Below are positions 1-7,844 of a stretch of DNA of 25,565 nt, piece by piece. The stretch comes from Lachnospiraceae bacterium (GTDB taxonomy: Bacteria > Bacillota > Clostridia > Lachnospirales > Lachnospiraceae). A model generated the notes under the pieces. That model did no database searches and was not told the origin of the DNA. It was given only the letters and a program-made list of their open reading frames with translations. A program made the translations under genes and the position numbers. Position 1 is the stretch's first letter; each line of letters starts with the position of its first letter. The stretch is from positions 1 to 25,565 of the forward strand of contig VSOC01000045.1 of assembly GCA_009774615.1 (NCBI GenBank), in the 5' to 3' direction.

Positions 1-118
1 CTTTATACTTTCTTTGATAAAATAAAAGTGAATATCTATAACGATTTATGGATTGATTTCAGGGAATTACATTTTTAAATTTTACAAAATTCTCTGAACG
101 ATTACAAAAATCAGTAAG

Positions 119-170
119 AAAAAACCAGAACCGTTTGAAGTAACAATTAAATACTCTGTCCTGGTTTTTT
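119..170 (-). terminator. Probable rho-independent terminator
   Basis: Ten-base arms, AAAAAACCAG at 119-128 and CTGGTTTTTT at 161-170, are perfectly complementary. Read on the minus strand, the hairpin ends in a T-run just after the DeoD relic and would close the lipoprotein transcript. The loop is long (about 32 bases), which lowers confidence. The A/T tails are symmetric, so it could also work on the plus strand. Bases 1-118 are AT-rich and I see no gene in them. Confidence 0.5.
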
Positions 171-220
171 CTGTCCATTTATGCCATAATACTTTATGAC
201 ATTTTACAGCCCGTGCAGTT

Positions 221-454
221 CTAAGCAAACGCCAGCGCACACCGTATCATCGCATCCAACTTTTTTTCCCGTTCTTCATTGGTCAGGGCGGCGCTACTGT
301 GGAGGCTGCTGCCTGCGGTTAAGATACTGAGTGCCCGCCTGCCTGCCCTTACCGCTGTACAATAGAGGGAAAATGTTTCCATTTCCTGAACAAGCACCCC
401 CATCTTTGCCCACGTTCCCTTCTCTCCATTCAAATGTTTCAGCCATGACTCCAA
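221..454 (-). pseudogene. C-terminal fragment of DeoD-type purine nucleoside phosphorylase
   Basis: The 77-residue product matches only the last third of DeoD-type (PNP/UDP family) phosphorylases, which are usually about 235 residues. It contains the EMET block (EMEA in E. coli DeoD) that contacts ribose, the following helix, and the C-terminal helix (EEREKKLDAMIRCALAFA) where family members carry the AERQTTF region. The family SD pair, whose Asp is the catalytic acid, appears to be replaced (sequence reads LTAGSSL), so it should be inactive even apart from truncation. No phosphorylase-like sequence is visible upstream: the frame is closed by TAA at 470-472 and the lipoprotein ends at 512. 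A GGGAG seven bases before a TTG (452-454) could still allow translation. I read it as a decayed relic; a small expressed protein is the alternative. Confidence 0.7.
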
Positions 455-511
455 ATAGTATCTCCCAGGTTATCAAATTCATCGAGATCACTATAACCAT
501 GCCAGAAAACT

Positions 512-1210
512 TTACGGAAACACTTCTGAAATCTCAGCCCCCAGAAGTCCGGCATTCTGTACAATCCAATTTTTTATTTCCTCTTTATCCGCTGCCTGAC
601 CAAGTATCTCACTTACAATCATTCTTCCTGAGGCGGAAACGATTCCCTCATCATGAGGAGAGTACACCACCGCTCCGCAGTATCTTCCATCATATAGATA
701 TAAATAAATGGTATCCTCCGTAACAGTTTCATCGATAAAATAATCATCGGTCGTAATCAAACTCATGGCAGCCAGCGCATTAGAGCCTTCCATGGCACTG
801 AGCATAGAGGGAACCGATTCTATAATTCGGTGCTTCAGATCTTCCTGCAATTCCTCCGGCAGATCCAGCATGGAATCCATCTCTCCTCCGTACATATTCT
901 GTAAGTTCTTTAAAATATCCCCTGACAGCTTCACTTCATAGACCACCTTGGGTTCATGGTAATCCTGCTCTCCGATTTCTTCCAAAATGTTCGTCACCTC
1001 CGGCGAGGAAATCATCATCTCCGTATAGACATCAGATTCTGCCATCAAATCCATCTTGGCCATCAGTTTAAGTCCTCTGTCATAAAGACTGATCTTCTCT
1101 GTTTCTCCTGCTTTGTTGTCCCCCTGCATTCCAGGCGTTCCCGAACAACCGCTTAACAATACTGCAGTTAATCCGGCGGCAAGCCACTGCTTTACACGAT
1201 AAAATCTCAT
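512..1210 (-). CDS. Putative lipoprotein of unknown function
   Basis: The 232-residue product has a classical lipoprotein signal: basic start MRFYRVK, a hydrophobic stretch, and the lipobox LLSGC with Cys22 as acylation site. The mature protein should be tethered to the outer face of the membrane. It is acidic and has no domain I recognise. A mid-region segment rich in Leu, Glu and Met (about residues 100-145) looks helical, and the C-terminal half has alternating hydrophobics suggesting beta structure. The ATG at 1208-1210 has GGGAG five bases upstream. A possible extended -10 (TGGTATGCT, minus strand, near 1243-1251) lies upstream without a clear -35. The DeoD relic follows 57 bases downstream on the same strand. 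Function cannot be assigned. Confidence 0.8.
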   Translation of the reverse strand: MRFYRVKQWLAAGLTAVLLSGCSGTPGMQGDNKAGETEKISLYDRGLKLMAKMDLMAESDVYTEMMISSPEVTNILEEIGEQDYHEPKVVYEVKLSGDILKNLQNMYGGEMDSMLDLPEELQEDLKHRIIESVPSMLSAMEGSNALAAMSLITTDDYFIDETVTEDTIYLYLYDGRYCGAVVYSPHDEGIVSASGRMIVSEILGQAADKEEIKNWIVQNAGLLGAEISEVFP

Positions 1211-1533
1211 AACTTCTCCCTTCCAAAAATATTTCTGTCAACAGCATACCACAATCTGCCCCTAACAGCTATGACTGTTCACTTGTTTCCTCTGGTTTAA
1301 TTATATCCGAGCTTAAGCTAATACGCAAATATTTTTCTCCTCTCACTGCTCAATTTCTTTTTCCGTTTCATGAAAAAAATATGGTTGAATAGCAGCATAA
1401 AAAAAACAGAAATTTAGATTGCGGAGATGCCGGAGCATATGATACACTTGGACGGGGATAGGTTTTTGGAGTCAAGGCTTCTCTCCAGCATCGGCAATAT
1501 TTCGTTAAAAAATAGTAAGGAATGGTAAAGACA
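1211..1533. other. Divergent intergenic region with repeat, palindrome and foldable leader
   Basis: This 323-base gene-free stretch separates two divergently transcribed lipoprotein genes. It holds a degraded copy of the dispersed TGTTCAC repeat (1274-1288), a 10-base palindrome AGCTTAAGCT (1310-1319), poly-A runs near 1374 and 1399, and an inverted repeat directly before the plus-strand gene (1418-1498, listed separately). I see no tRNA and no riboswitch class that I recognise. Confidence 0.6.
1418..1498 (+). promoter_or_regulatory. Foldable 5' leader of the FecR-domain lipoprotein gene
   Basis: ATTGC (1418-1422) pairs with GCAAT (1494-1498), and ATGCCGGAG (1427-1435) pairs with CTCCAGCAT (1483-1491) with one C-A mismatch, giving a two-part stem around a roughly 47-base loop. 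In the loop, CTTGGAC (1448-1454... by reading) can partly pair with GTCAAGG (1471-1477). The element ends about 35 bases before the start codon, so it would sit in the 5' untranslated region if transcription starts upstream. It matches no riboswitch consensus I know, and no clear T-run follows. Confidence 0.4.
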
Positions 1534-3405
1534 ATGAATCTACATAGAAAAAAAATCCGGCAGACTACGGCCCTGCTGCTGGCAGCCTCGCTGTGTCTGG
1601 TTTCCTGCCGCTCACCGTTTACTGCCACAACGATGGAATTAAATAAGACCCAGGGAACGGTAAATATCCACGACGGAAAGCAAAAAGAAATCGAACCGAA
1701 AGAACAATTAAATCTGTACAGCGGCTATCAGTTGGAAACCCAAACAACCAGCTATGCATGGATTAACTTAGACAAGGTAAAGCTGACCAAAATGGACGCC
1801 GAAAGCGAAATTGAAATCACCAAAAAAAGAAACAATCTGGAAATCATGGTTCATTCGGGAAAACTGTTTTTCCATATTACCGAGCCCCTTGAGGATAACG
1901 AAAGCTTAAATATCCGCACCTCATCGATGATTGTAGGTATTCGCGGAACTTGCGGATGGGTAGAAGCCTCCGGTCAGAATCAGATGAAGGTCTATACCCT
2001 GGAAGGAACCGTGGGGTGCAGGCGGGATAAATCGGGTAAAGAATATTCAGGCAAAGAGGATTCGGACAGGGAAGGTTCCCCAGCCAGGGAAAAGGCAAAA
2101 CAGTTCGTGCAGACCTTGCTGCGCCGCTTATTGAAAACCCTCCCCGGTTTAAACGACATCCTTCCCGAAGATGATTTAGAACCTTCTCAGGAAAAAACAG
2201 AAACTTCCCAAAAAGAAACCTATACTTCGCAAGCAGAAACGGATACTCCAATAGGCACCGAGGAAGAAACCACAGAAAATACAGTTCCCGAAAAAGCTGA
2301 CCATAGTGCCGGCGAAGAAACGGAGAAGGAAATCACGATCATAGAAAACGGACACAATAATATCTACTATGTGGAATGTATGGATGACGATGAAGAAGTT
2401 TATGTTTCTGCCGGAAATATGGCCGAACTGACCCTATCCCCGGATGGCGAAGAGCAGATTATTCTTTCGTCATTTACAACAGAGGATATCCCTGACTATA
2501 TTATGGAAGAGCTGCTGGGAGATGAAGATTTACAGCAAAAGATTTTTGAAGAATCCGGGCTGGATATTGGCAGTACACCGAACGAAAATGCAGAACAAGG
2601 CGATGAAATACCCGATAATCAACCAGGCGAAGACGAATCACCAGATAACCGCGCACCCGAAGACGAAACCGGGCAGGCCTCCTTCTTTTTAAAAAACACG
2701 GTATATTACGGCGATCTGGAGAAATGCCGACTAACTCCTGCGCAGGCTAGGCTTTTTGCAGAAACTCTGGAATCGGCAATCCGGGAAGCAAAAAACCACC
2801 CAAAACCAGCAGAAGCCGATATTCCTCCAGTGTTTAAAAGTATTGTGGCCGATCTGGGCACAAAATATCCGATTAGAAGCTATGCAGCTATCTTTGACGC
2901 AGGAGATGGTATCCCGGGAGTCTTTTTCAGCAGTGGGTACTATAACGAAAGCCTAACGCTCTCAGAGTATGTAAATCCAAAGAAAGATACGGTTTACTGG
3001 GAATGGGACGCTATCAGGCAAACTGTATTTTACCTGGGAAAACCCGATGAAGTTTATTCTACCGGTTTAACTCGACTTGCTTTAGGTGATGGTTACCTGA
3101 TCAACAGCTATCTTTCGGGTGATAATTACTACTATGAAAGTTATGTCTATCCCCTTATCGAAGGACATATAGGCAATGCCTCTACCATGGCTTCTGGTTA
3201 TCCTCTGGATGGCTACGAATATCAGGTAGACTGGCTTCCTGCGTCGAAGGAAAGCTTTGAACAGTGGAGAAATCAGTGGGATGTTCCTACGCAGGTTGGC
3301 TACTCATGTGAAGATGACGGTGCTTATGTCCGCTACTCCTGCCATGGCATGGTTCCAGCGGAAGAAGTTTTAAATGTACTAAATGCCTATGCCAATCAGG
3401 CATAA
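1534..3405 (+). CDS. FecR-domain lipoprotein with acidic linker and unknown C-terminal domain
   Basis: The product is 623 residues from ATG 1534; an in-frame ATG at 1522 is the alternative, and neither has ideal ribosome-site spacing (AAGG at 1517-1520). An N-terminal signal ends in the lipobox LVSC, giving acylation at Cys25. Residues about 40-145 resemble a FecR fold: GTVNIHDG, WINLDKVKLTKM, SGKLFFHI, and the hallmark SMIVGIRGT before the last strands. Then comes a long acidic, low-complexity segment rich in Glu, Pro, Thr and Ser (about 165-395), probably a disordered spacer. A folded C-terminal region (about 405-623) is rich in Tyr, Trp and Gly and starts near YYGDLEKCRLTPAQARLF; I do not recognise it. 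FecR classically relays a signal from an outer-membrane receptor to a FecI sigma factor, but no such partners are here and the cell is probably Gram-positive. A surface sensor or envelope-assembly role is a guess. Confidence 0.8.
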   Translation: MNLHRKKIRQTTALLLAASLCLVSCRSPFTATTMELNKTQGTVNIHDGKQKEIEPKEQLNLYSGYQLETQTTSYAWINLDKVKLTKMDAESEIEITKKRNNLEIMVHSGKLFFHITEPLEDNESLNIRTSSMIVGIRGTCGWVEASGQNQMKVYTLEGTVGCRRDKSGKEYSGKEDSDREGSPAREKAKQFVQTLLRRLLKTLPGLNDILPEDDLEPSQEKTETSQKETYTSQAETDTPIGTEEETTENTVPEKADHSAGEETEKEITIIENGHNNIYYVECMDDDEEVYVSAGNMAELTLSPDGEEQIILSSFTTEDIPDYIMEELLGDEDLQQKIFEESGLDIGSTPNENAEQGDEIPDNQPGEDESPDNRAPEDETGQASFFLKNTVYYGDLEKCRLTPAQARLFAETLESAIREAKNHPKPAEADIPPVFKSIVADLGTKYPIRSYAAIFDAGDGIPGVFFSSGYYNESLTLSEYVNPKKDTVYWEWDAIRQTVFYLGKPDEVYSTGLTRLALGDGYLINSYLSGDNYYYESYVYPLIEGHIGNASTMASGYPLDGYEYQVDWLPASKESFEQWRNQWDVPTQVGYSCEDDGAYVRYSCHGMVPAEEVLNVLNAYANQA

Positions 3406-3504
3406 TCCATTTGCTGTATTTTTCGACTTGCATCTTCCAGATACATGCTTTACCAGACGCTGTTTAGCAATCGCAAACAGGCATTAAAAATGCCAATCGG
3501 CAAA

Positions 3505-3549
3505 TACAAAGCAGGCCGGAAATCAAAGCAAATTCCAGCCTGTTTTGTA
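3505..3549. terminator. Bidirectional rho-independent terminator
   Basis: A long, nearly perfect hairpin: TACAAA-GCAGGC-CGGAA on the left (3505-3521) pairs with TTCC-AGCC-TGTTTTGTA on the right (3533-3549), with a few mismatches. It lies between the convergent ends of the FecR lipoprotein (3405) and fructokinase (3585) genes, and its A/T flanks suit termination in both directions. Confidence 0.75.
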
Positions 3550-3584
3550 TCCATTCCTATTATTTTTGCTATTCTGCCAATTAT

Positions 3585-4544
3585 CTATTGTATCAGCTTC
3601 TTCACCTCATCCACTTCCGGCATCACCTTCAGCGCGCCTTTTCTGGTTGTAATCAATGATGCCGCGCCGTTGGCAAAGGACAGCATTTCCAGAAGCTTTT
3701 CTTCATCCAGATTATCCAGCCCGTACTTTAACACAAAATGCAGGCAGCTTCCGCCGAAGGTATCTCCGGCCCCTGTGGTTTCGATGGTGTTTTCCTGCAA
3801 ATAAGGAGCCTTTTCTACCCGAAGTCCCTTATAGTAAGCCCGGCTTCCCTCTTTGCCTAAGGAGAGGAGAATCAGCGGAATATGGTAAGTTTCCTGCAGT
3901 ATGGCAATCCCTTCATCGTAATCTTCTTTTCCGGTAAACCACTGGATTTCATTGTCCGAAATCTTTAACACATCGCACTGGCCAAGACCGTAAGCCACCT
4001 GCTCTTTTGCCAAATCCAGGGAGGACCAGAGCGGCGGGCGCAGGTTCGGGTCGAAGGAAATCAGAGCACCGTTTTCTTTTGCCAGTGCAATGGCTTTTTT
4101 CGTTGCCCTGCGCACTTCATCGTGAGTCATGGAGAGGGTGCCGAAGTGGAAGATTTCACATTCGGAAAGCATATCGGTTTTTAATTCTTCCTCTTTCAGC
4201 ATCATATCTGCCCCGGGATTGCGGTAAAAGGAAAAATCCCGGTCGCCGTCGGCAAAGGTCTGCACAAAGGCCAGGGTGGTTCGCACGTCAGGGTCCATTA
4301 CCAGGGCCGAGGTGTCGATGCCGACCTCGTCTAAGACCGCTTTAAGCTTGTTCCCGAAAATATCTACGCCGACTTTTCCCATAAATGCGGTTTTATGCCC
4401 CAGCTTATTTAACATCGCCAGAACATTACAGGGAGCGCCGCCCGGGTTTGCCTCAAAAATCGTGTTTCCCTGTCCGCTGATTCCATTTTCTGTAAAATCA
4501 ATCAGCAGTTCGCCCAATGCCAGAACATCGTACTTTTTTTTCAT
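3585..4544 (-). CDS. scrK: PfkB-family sugar kinase, probable fructokinase
   Basis: This cytoplasmic kinase of 319 residues, the usual length for fructokinases, phosphorylates a furanose sugar at the expense of ATP, most likely fructose to fructose-6-phosphate. The N-terminal PfkB signature is visible (GELLIDF at 11-17; NPGGAPCNVLAML at 33-45, substrate contacts). The C-terminal signature TTGAGDTFGG (257-265) contains the catalytic base Asp261 and the anion hole. FYRNPGADMML and SFDPNLRP are typical of the fructokinase branch rather than ribokinase, although ketodeoxygluconate or aminoimidazole riboside kinases are close relatives. The ATG at 4542-4544 follows an excellent GGAGGTAAGG. There is no sucrose hydrolase or PTS gene nearby, so the sugar source is unclear. 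Two operator-like repeats lie upstream (4566-4608). Confidence 0.88.
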   Translation of the reverse strand: MKKKYDVLALGELLIDFTENGISGQGNTIFEANPGGAPCNVLAMLNKLGHKTAFMGKVGVDIFGNKLKAVLDEVGIDTSALVMDPDVRTTLAFVQTFADGDRDFSFYRNPGADMMLKEEELKTDMLSECEIFHFGTLSMTHDEVRRATKKAIALAKENGALISFDPNLRPPLWSSLDLAKEQVAYGLGQCDVLKISDNEIQWFTGKEDYDEGIAILQETYHIPLILLSLGKEGSRAYYKGLRVEKAPYLQENTIETTGAGDTFGGSCLHFVLKYGLDNLDEEKLLEMLSFANGAASLITTRKGALKVMPEVDEVKKLIQ

Positions 4545-4565
4545 CTTCCTTACCTCCGTTTTTCG

Positions 4566-4608
4566 TGCCGTTTTGACATCTATTTATCTGGTATCTGCCA
4601 TTTTGGCA
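4566..4608 (-). promoter_or_regulatory. Operator-like repeats upstream of fructokinase
   Basis: A perfect palindrome TGCCATTTTGGCA (4596-4608) and a near copy TGCCGTTTTGACA (4566-4578) are spaced exactly 30 bases apart, about three helical turns, just upstream of the fructokinase ribosome site. That arrangement suits a dimeric repressor binding two sites. No convincing -10/-35 pair is seen around them. Confidence 0.4.
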
Positions 4609-4669
4609 CATCTTTTTATTTCCTTATGCAACCCTAACCCCAGTAACATACAAAAGACAATCGAGAAAA

Positions 4670-6073
4670 TTACTTACATAAATCCGCAATCACCTGGGCA
4701 AATATCTTCGCTGCCGTTACCAGTTCTTCCACCACGGCAAACTCGTCTGCCCCGTGCATCCGGTTATCCGTTCCCGGCATCGATGCACCGAAAGCCACAC
4801 CGTTTTTCAGATTATGAACATAGGTTCCGCCGCCCATGGACTCGCACCGTCCTTCTCTTCCTGTATAGTCTTCATAGGCTTTTAAAAGTGTCTGGACGAA
4901 TACCGAGTTTCCGTCAACATAGTGCGGGGGCTTCATTGTCTTATTCGTCAGAACAAATCCCTTTTCTCCCATCTTTTCTTTTATGGGCTGCAGAAGATTT
5001 CCCTCATTTGCACAGATCGGACAGCGGATATCAAAGCTTCCCTCCAGATAACCATCCTCCACATGAAGAAGCGAAAAAGCCAGGGTCAGGATGCCGGAAA
5101 CGTCATCTTCCATCGCCACGCCCAGAGCCTCTCCGTGAACATCTCCGTGCGGCAGCAGGGTTAAAAGGTCGTTTAATGCCTCCGCCTGTGCACAGTCCGC
5201 CAGGGGAAGCCGGGTCAGTAAAACCAGAAGGGCTGTCAGGGCATTCACCCCTTCTTCCGGCGTGGAGGCGTGAGCGCCCTTTCCCACGGCGGTAATATAG
5301 GCCACATCCCCATCCGCCTTAATCTGAAATTCCGCCCCGGTTTCTTCTTCCAGCGTTCGGGCAAGGTCACACAGGTCAGACAAATCCAGTCCCTTTACCA
5401 CAGCGTTGGCCTTTCCGGGAACAACATTTAACTTAATTCCTGCCTCAAGGGAAATCAGCTTTGGAAGCGCTTCGGATGCCGGAAATTCTCTGGTAAAATG
5501 TCCGGGCAATCCTCCTTTTTCTACATTGACCACAGGAAAAGCCCCGTCCGGGGAGAAGGTCATCGGCGCTTCTGTTTCTTCCTCATAGTAATGGGCAATA
5601 TCCGAACTTCCGCACTCTTCATCGGTTCCCAGAATCAACCGGCAGTTTTTTGTCACCGGAATCCCCAGTTCTTTTACGGCACGCATGGCATAGAGCGCCG
5701 CAACGGCCGGCCCCTTGTCATCGGCTGTCCCGCGCCCGTAGAGTTTCCCGTCTTTAACCATCGGCGAAAAGGGTTCGGTTACTTCCCATCCCTCGCCAGC
5801 CGGAACGATGTCTAAATGCGCCAGAATATCCAGACAGCGCTCTCCCTGGTTTAAATCCGCCGTGCCTACATAATTATCATAATTCTTCACCGAAAACCCA
5901 TAACCTTCAGCCATGGTGAGCGCCTCGGCAAGAACCCGAAATGTTCCCTCGCCAAAGGGCATTCCCGGCTTATACGGCATCTTTTCACTGTTAATCCGGC
6001 AAAGGGTACAGATATCCTCAATCATCTCCTGCCGGTGGGCTTCCATATAAGCTTCTATCTTTTCTTTAATCAT
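4670..6073 (-). CDS. pepV: PepV-type M20 dipeptidase
   Basis: A metallopeptidase of 467 residues, the usual PepV/Sapep length, which should cleave dipeptides (Xaa-His, beta-Ala and other dipeptides in the family) in the cytoplasm. The dizinc site is visible in order: His in LAHLDIVPAG, the bridging Asp in GRGTADDKGP, the Glu pair in GTDEECGSSD, an Asp in FSPDGAFP, and the C-terminal His in NRMHGADE. A lid domain fills roughly residues 180-380, with GKGAHASTPEEG carrying the lid His expected of M20 enzymes. The ATG at 6071-6073 is chosen because GAGGAGG lies eight bases upstream; an adjacent in-frame GTG at 6074-6076 is possible but closer. It lies 125 bases upstream of fructokinase on the same strand; the two are probably not functionally linked. 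Confidence 0.9.
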   Translation of the reverse strand: MIKEKIEAYMEAHRQEMIEDICTLCRINSEKMPYKPGMPFGEGTFRVLAEALTMAEGYGFSVKNYDNYVGTADLNQGERCLDILAHLDIVPAGEGWEVTEPFSPMVKDGKLYGRGTADDKGPAVAALYAMRAVKELGIPVTKNCRLILGTDEECGSSDIAHYYEEETEAPMTFSPDGAFPVVNVEKGGLPGHFTREFPASEALPKLISLEAGIKLNVVPGKANAVVKGLDLSDLCDLARTLEEETGAEFQIKADGDVAYITAVGKGAHASTPEEGVNALTALLVLLTRLPLADCAQAEALNDLLTLLPHGDVHGEALGVAMEDDVSGILTLAFSLLHVEDGYLEGSFDIRCPICANEGNLLQPIKEKMGEKGFVLTNKTMKPPHYVDGNSVFVQTLLKAYEDYTGREGRCESMGGGTYVHNLKNGVAFGASMPGTDNRMHGADEFAVVEELVTAAKIFAQVIADLCK

Positions 6074-6194
6074 CACTTCTGCCTCCTCAGTCCGTTATTT
6101 ATCGTCCTATATTCGGTTCTGTTTTATTATTACGCCATGATTTATTCGGCTGCAAATATCCGTTTTTACTTTATTCCTTCCAACTCACGGTTCT

Positions 6195-6255
6195 GCAAAT
6201 CAGGACTTCTTTTTTAATTCCGCCCAAACTCACTCAGCCGCAAATCAGGATTTCT
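6195..6255 (-). repeat. Direct repeat spanning the prfC stop codon
   Basis: GCAAATCAGGACTTCT (6195-6210) and GCAAATCAGGATTTCT (6240-6255) differ at one base and are offset by 45 bases; weaker similarity extends the unit to 30 bases. The right copy encodes the prfC C-terminus (RNPDL); the left copy lies just past the stop and, in the same frame, would encode RSPDL. Confidence 0.75.
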
Positions 6256-7806
6256 CTCCTCCACCATGCGCACGCTCCAGCTATTGACAAAGAGCAGAAG
6301 GGGATTGTCCTTTAAGTCCTTAATCCGCTTCATATCTGAGGTTCCCTGGATCTTTTCTACATTGATCTCATCTTTATTCGCCACCCAGCGGATGTATTCA
6401 TAGGGAAGCTTTTCCAGTTTTACTTCAACATTATATTCATTTTCCAGGCGATAGGTCAGGACTTCAAACTGCAGTTCACCCACGACGCCCACGATGATTT
6501 CTTCCATCCCCGTGTTGTATTCCTGGAAGATTTGAATAGCGCCTTCCTGGGCAATCTGGTATACGCCCTTTAAAAACTGCTTCCGCTTCATGGTATCCAT
6601 CTGCCGCACCCGGGCAAAGTGTTCGGGGGCAAAGGTGGGAATCCCTTCAAACTCTACCTTTTCATTGGAGGAGCACAGGGTATCGCCGATGGAGAAAATT
6701 CCGGGGTCGAACACGCCGATAATATCCCCTGCGTAGGCTTCTTCGACAATCTTTCGGTCCTGCGCCATCATCTGCTGGGGCTGGGAAAGACGGATTTTCT
6801 TTCCGCCCTGGATATGGTTGACCTCCATCCCTGCCGTAAACTTTCCCGAGGCAATCCGCATAAAGGCAATCCGGTCGCGGTGGGCCTTGTTCATATTGGC
6901 CTGAATCTTAAAGACGAAGGCGCTGAAATCCTTGCCGAACGGATCGACGATTCCTGTTGTTGTTTTTCGCGGGAGCGGGGAAGTGGTCATCTGCAGGAAG
7001 TATTTCAGGAAAATTTCCACGCCGAAGTTTGTAAGGGCTGAGCCGAAAAATACCGGGGACAGTTCGCCTGCACTCACTTTTTCCTGGTCAAATGCATCAC
7101 TGGCACCGTCCAAAAGTTCGATTTCTTCTTTAAGCTGGTCATGGTAATCCTTGCCAATCAGCGCATCTACATCGGTTCCGTCGATGGAAAACTCCTGGTG
7201 CTCGACTTCCTTTGCACCTCCCATAGCGGCGGTGAAGGTAGTGATGGTTTTGGTGTGGCGGTCATATACGCCTTTAAAGCTTTTTCCGCAGCCGATGGGC
7301 CAGTTGACGGGGCAGGTTCGGATTCCTAAGACTTCCTCAATATCACTCATCAGCTCGAAAGGGTCTTTGGCCTCGCGATCCAGCTTATTGATGAAGGTGA
7401 AAATAGGAATGTGGCGCATTACGCAGACTTTAAAGAGTTTGATCGTCTGCGCTTCCACGCCCTTAGAACCGTCGATGACCATAACGGCGGAATCGGCAGC
7501 CATTAAGGTGCGGTAGGTGTCTTCCGAGAAATCCTGGTGGCCCGGGGTGTCTAGGATGTTGATGCAATAGCCGTCGTAGTTGAACTGGAGGACGGAGGAG
7601 GTGACGGAAATTCCTCTTTCCTTTTCAATCTCCATCCAGTCGGAAACGGCATGTTTGGAGGCTTTGCGGCCTTTTACGGTTCCGGCAAGGTTGATGGCAC
7701 CGCCGTAGAGCAGGAATTTTTCGGTTAAGGTGGTTTTTCCTGCATCGGGGTGGGAAATGATGGCGAAGGTTCGGCGTTTCTTTATTTCTTCTGTTAAGTT
7801 AGACAA
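6214..7806 (-). CDS. prfC: Peptide chain release factor 3 (RF3)
   Basis: RF3 is a translational GTPase that recycles RF1/RF2 from the ribosome after peptide release. From TTG at 7804-7806 (MSNLTEEIKKRRTF) the protein is 530 residues, the family norm. G motifs are clear: SHPDAGKTTLTEKFL (P-loop), the switch I region with GRKASKHAVSDWMEIEKERGISVTSS, DTPGHQDFSEDT (switch II) and NKLDREAKDP. RF3 domains II and III follow, with GVVGELQFEVL near the end. TTG is chosen because GGAGG lies eight bases upstream; the frame stays open to 7965, but that would run into the neighbouring hydrolase gene and is not conserved. It follows the alpha/beta-hydrolase gene by 38 bases and may be co-transcribed. A degenerate in-frame copy of its last codons lies beyond the stop. 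Confidence 0.95.
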   Translation of the reverse strand: MSNLTEEIKKRRTFAIISHPDAGKTTLTEKFLLYGGAINLAGTVKGRKASKHAVSDWMEIEKERGISVTSSVLQFNYDGYCINILDTPGHQDFSEDTYRTLMAADSAVMVIDGSKGVEAQTIKLFKVCVMRHIPIFTFINKLDREAKDPFELMSDIEEVLGIRTCPVNWPIGCGKSFKGVYDRHTKTITTFTAAMGGAKEVEHQEFSIDGTDVDALIGKDYHDQLKEEIELLDGASDAFDQEKVSAGELSPVFFGSALTNFGVEIFLKYFLQMTTSPLPRKTTTGIVDPFGKDFSAFVFKIQANMNKAHRDRIAFMRIASGKFTAGMEVNHIQGGKKIRLSQPQQMMAQDRKIVEEAYAGDIIGVFDPGIFSIGDTLCSSNEKVEFEGIPTFAPEHFARVRQMDTMKRKQFLKGVYQIAQEGAIQIFQEYNTGMEEIIVGVVGELQFEVLTYRLENEYNVEVKLEKLPYEYIRWVANKDEINVEKIQGTSDMKRIKDLKDNPLLLFVNSWSVRMVEERNPDLRLSEFGRN

Positions 7807-7844
7807 TGTGGTTTCCTCCGAAAAAAATATATATTTACATGCTT

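Noticed and set aside
294..500. 68-codon minus-strand frame overlapping the DeoD relic
   Set aside because: The other frame has clear phosphorylase similarity; this one has none.
4276..5295. Long plus-strand open frame of 339 codons opposite fructokinase and pepV
   Set aside because: Composition is Pro/Ser/Arg-rich with no family resemblance; it lies antisense to two clear genes.
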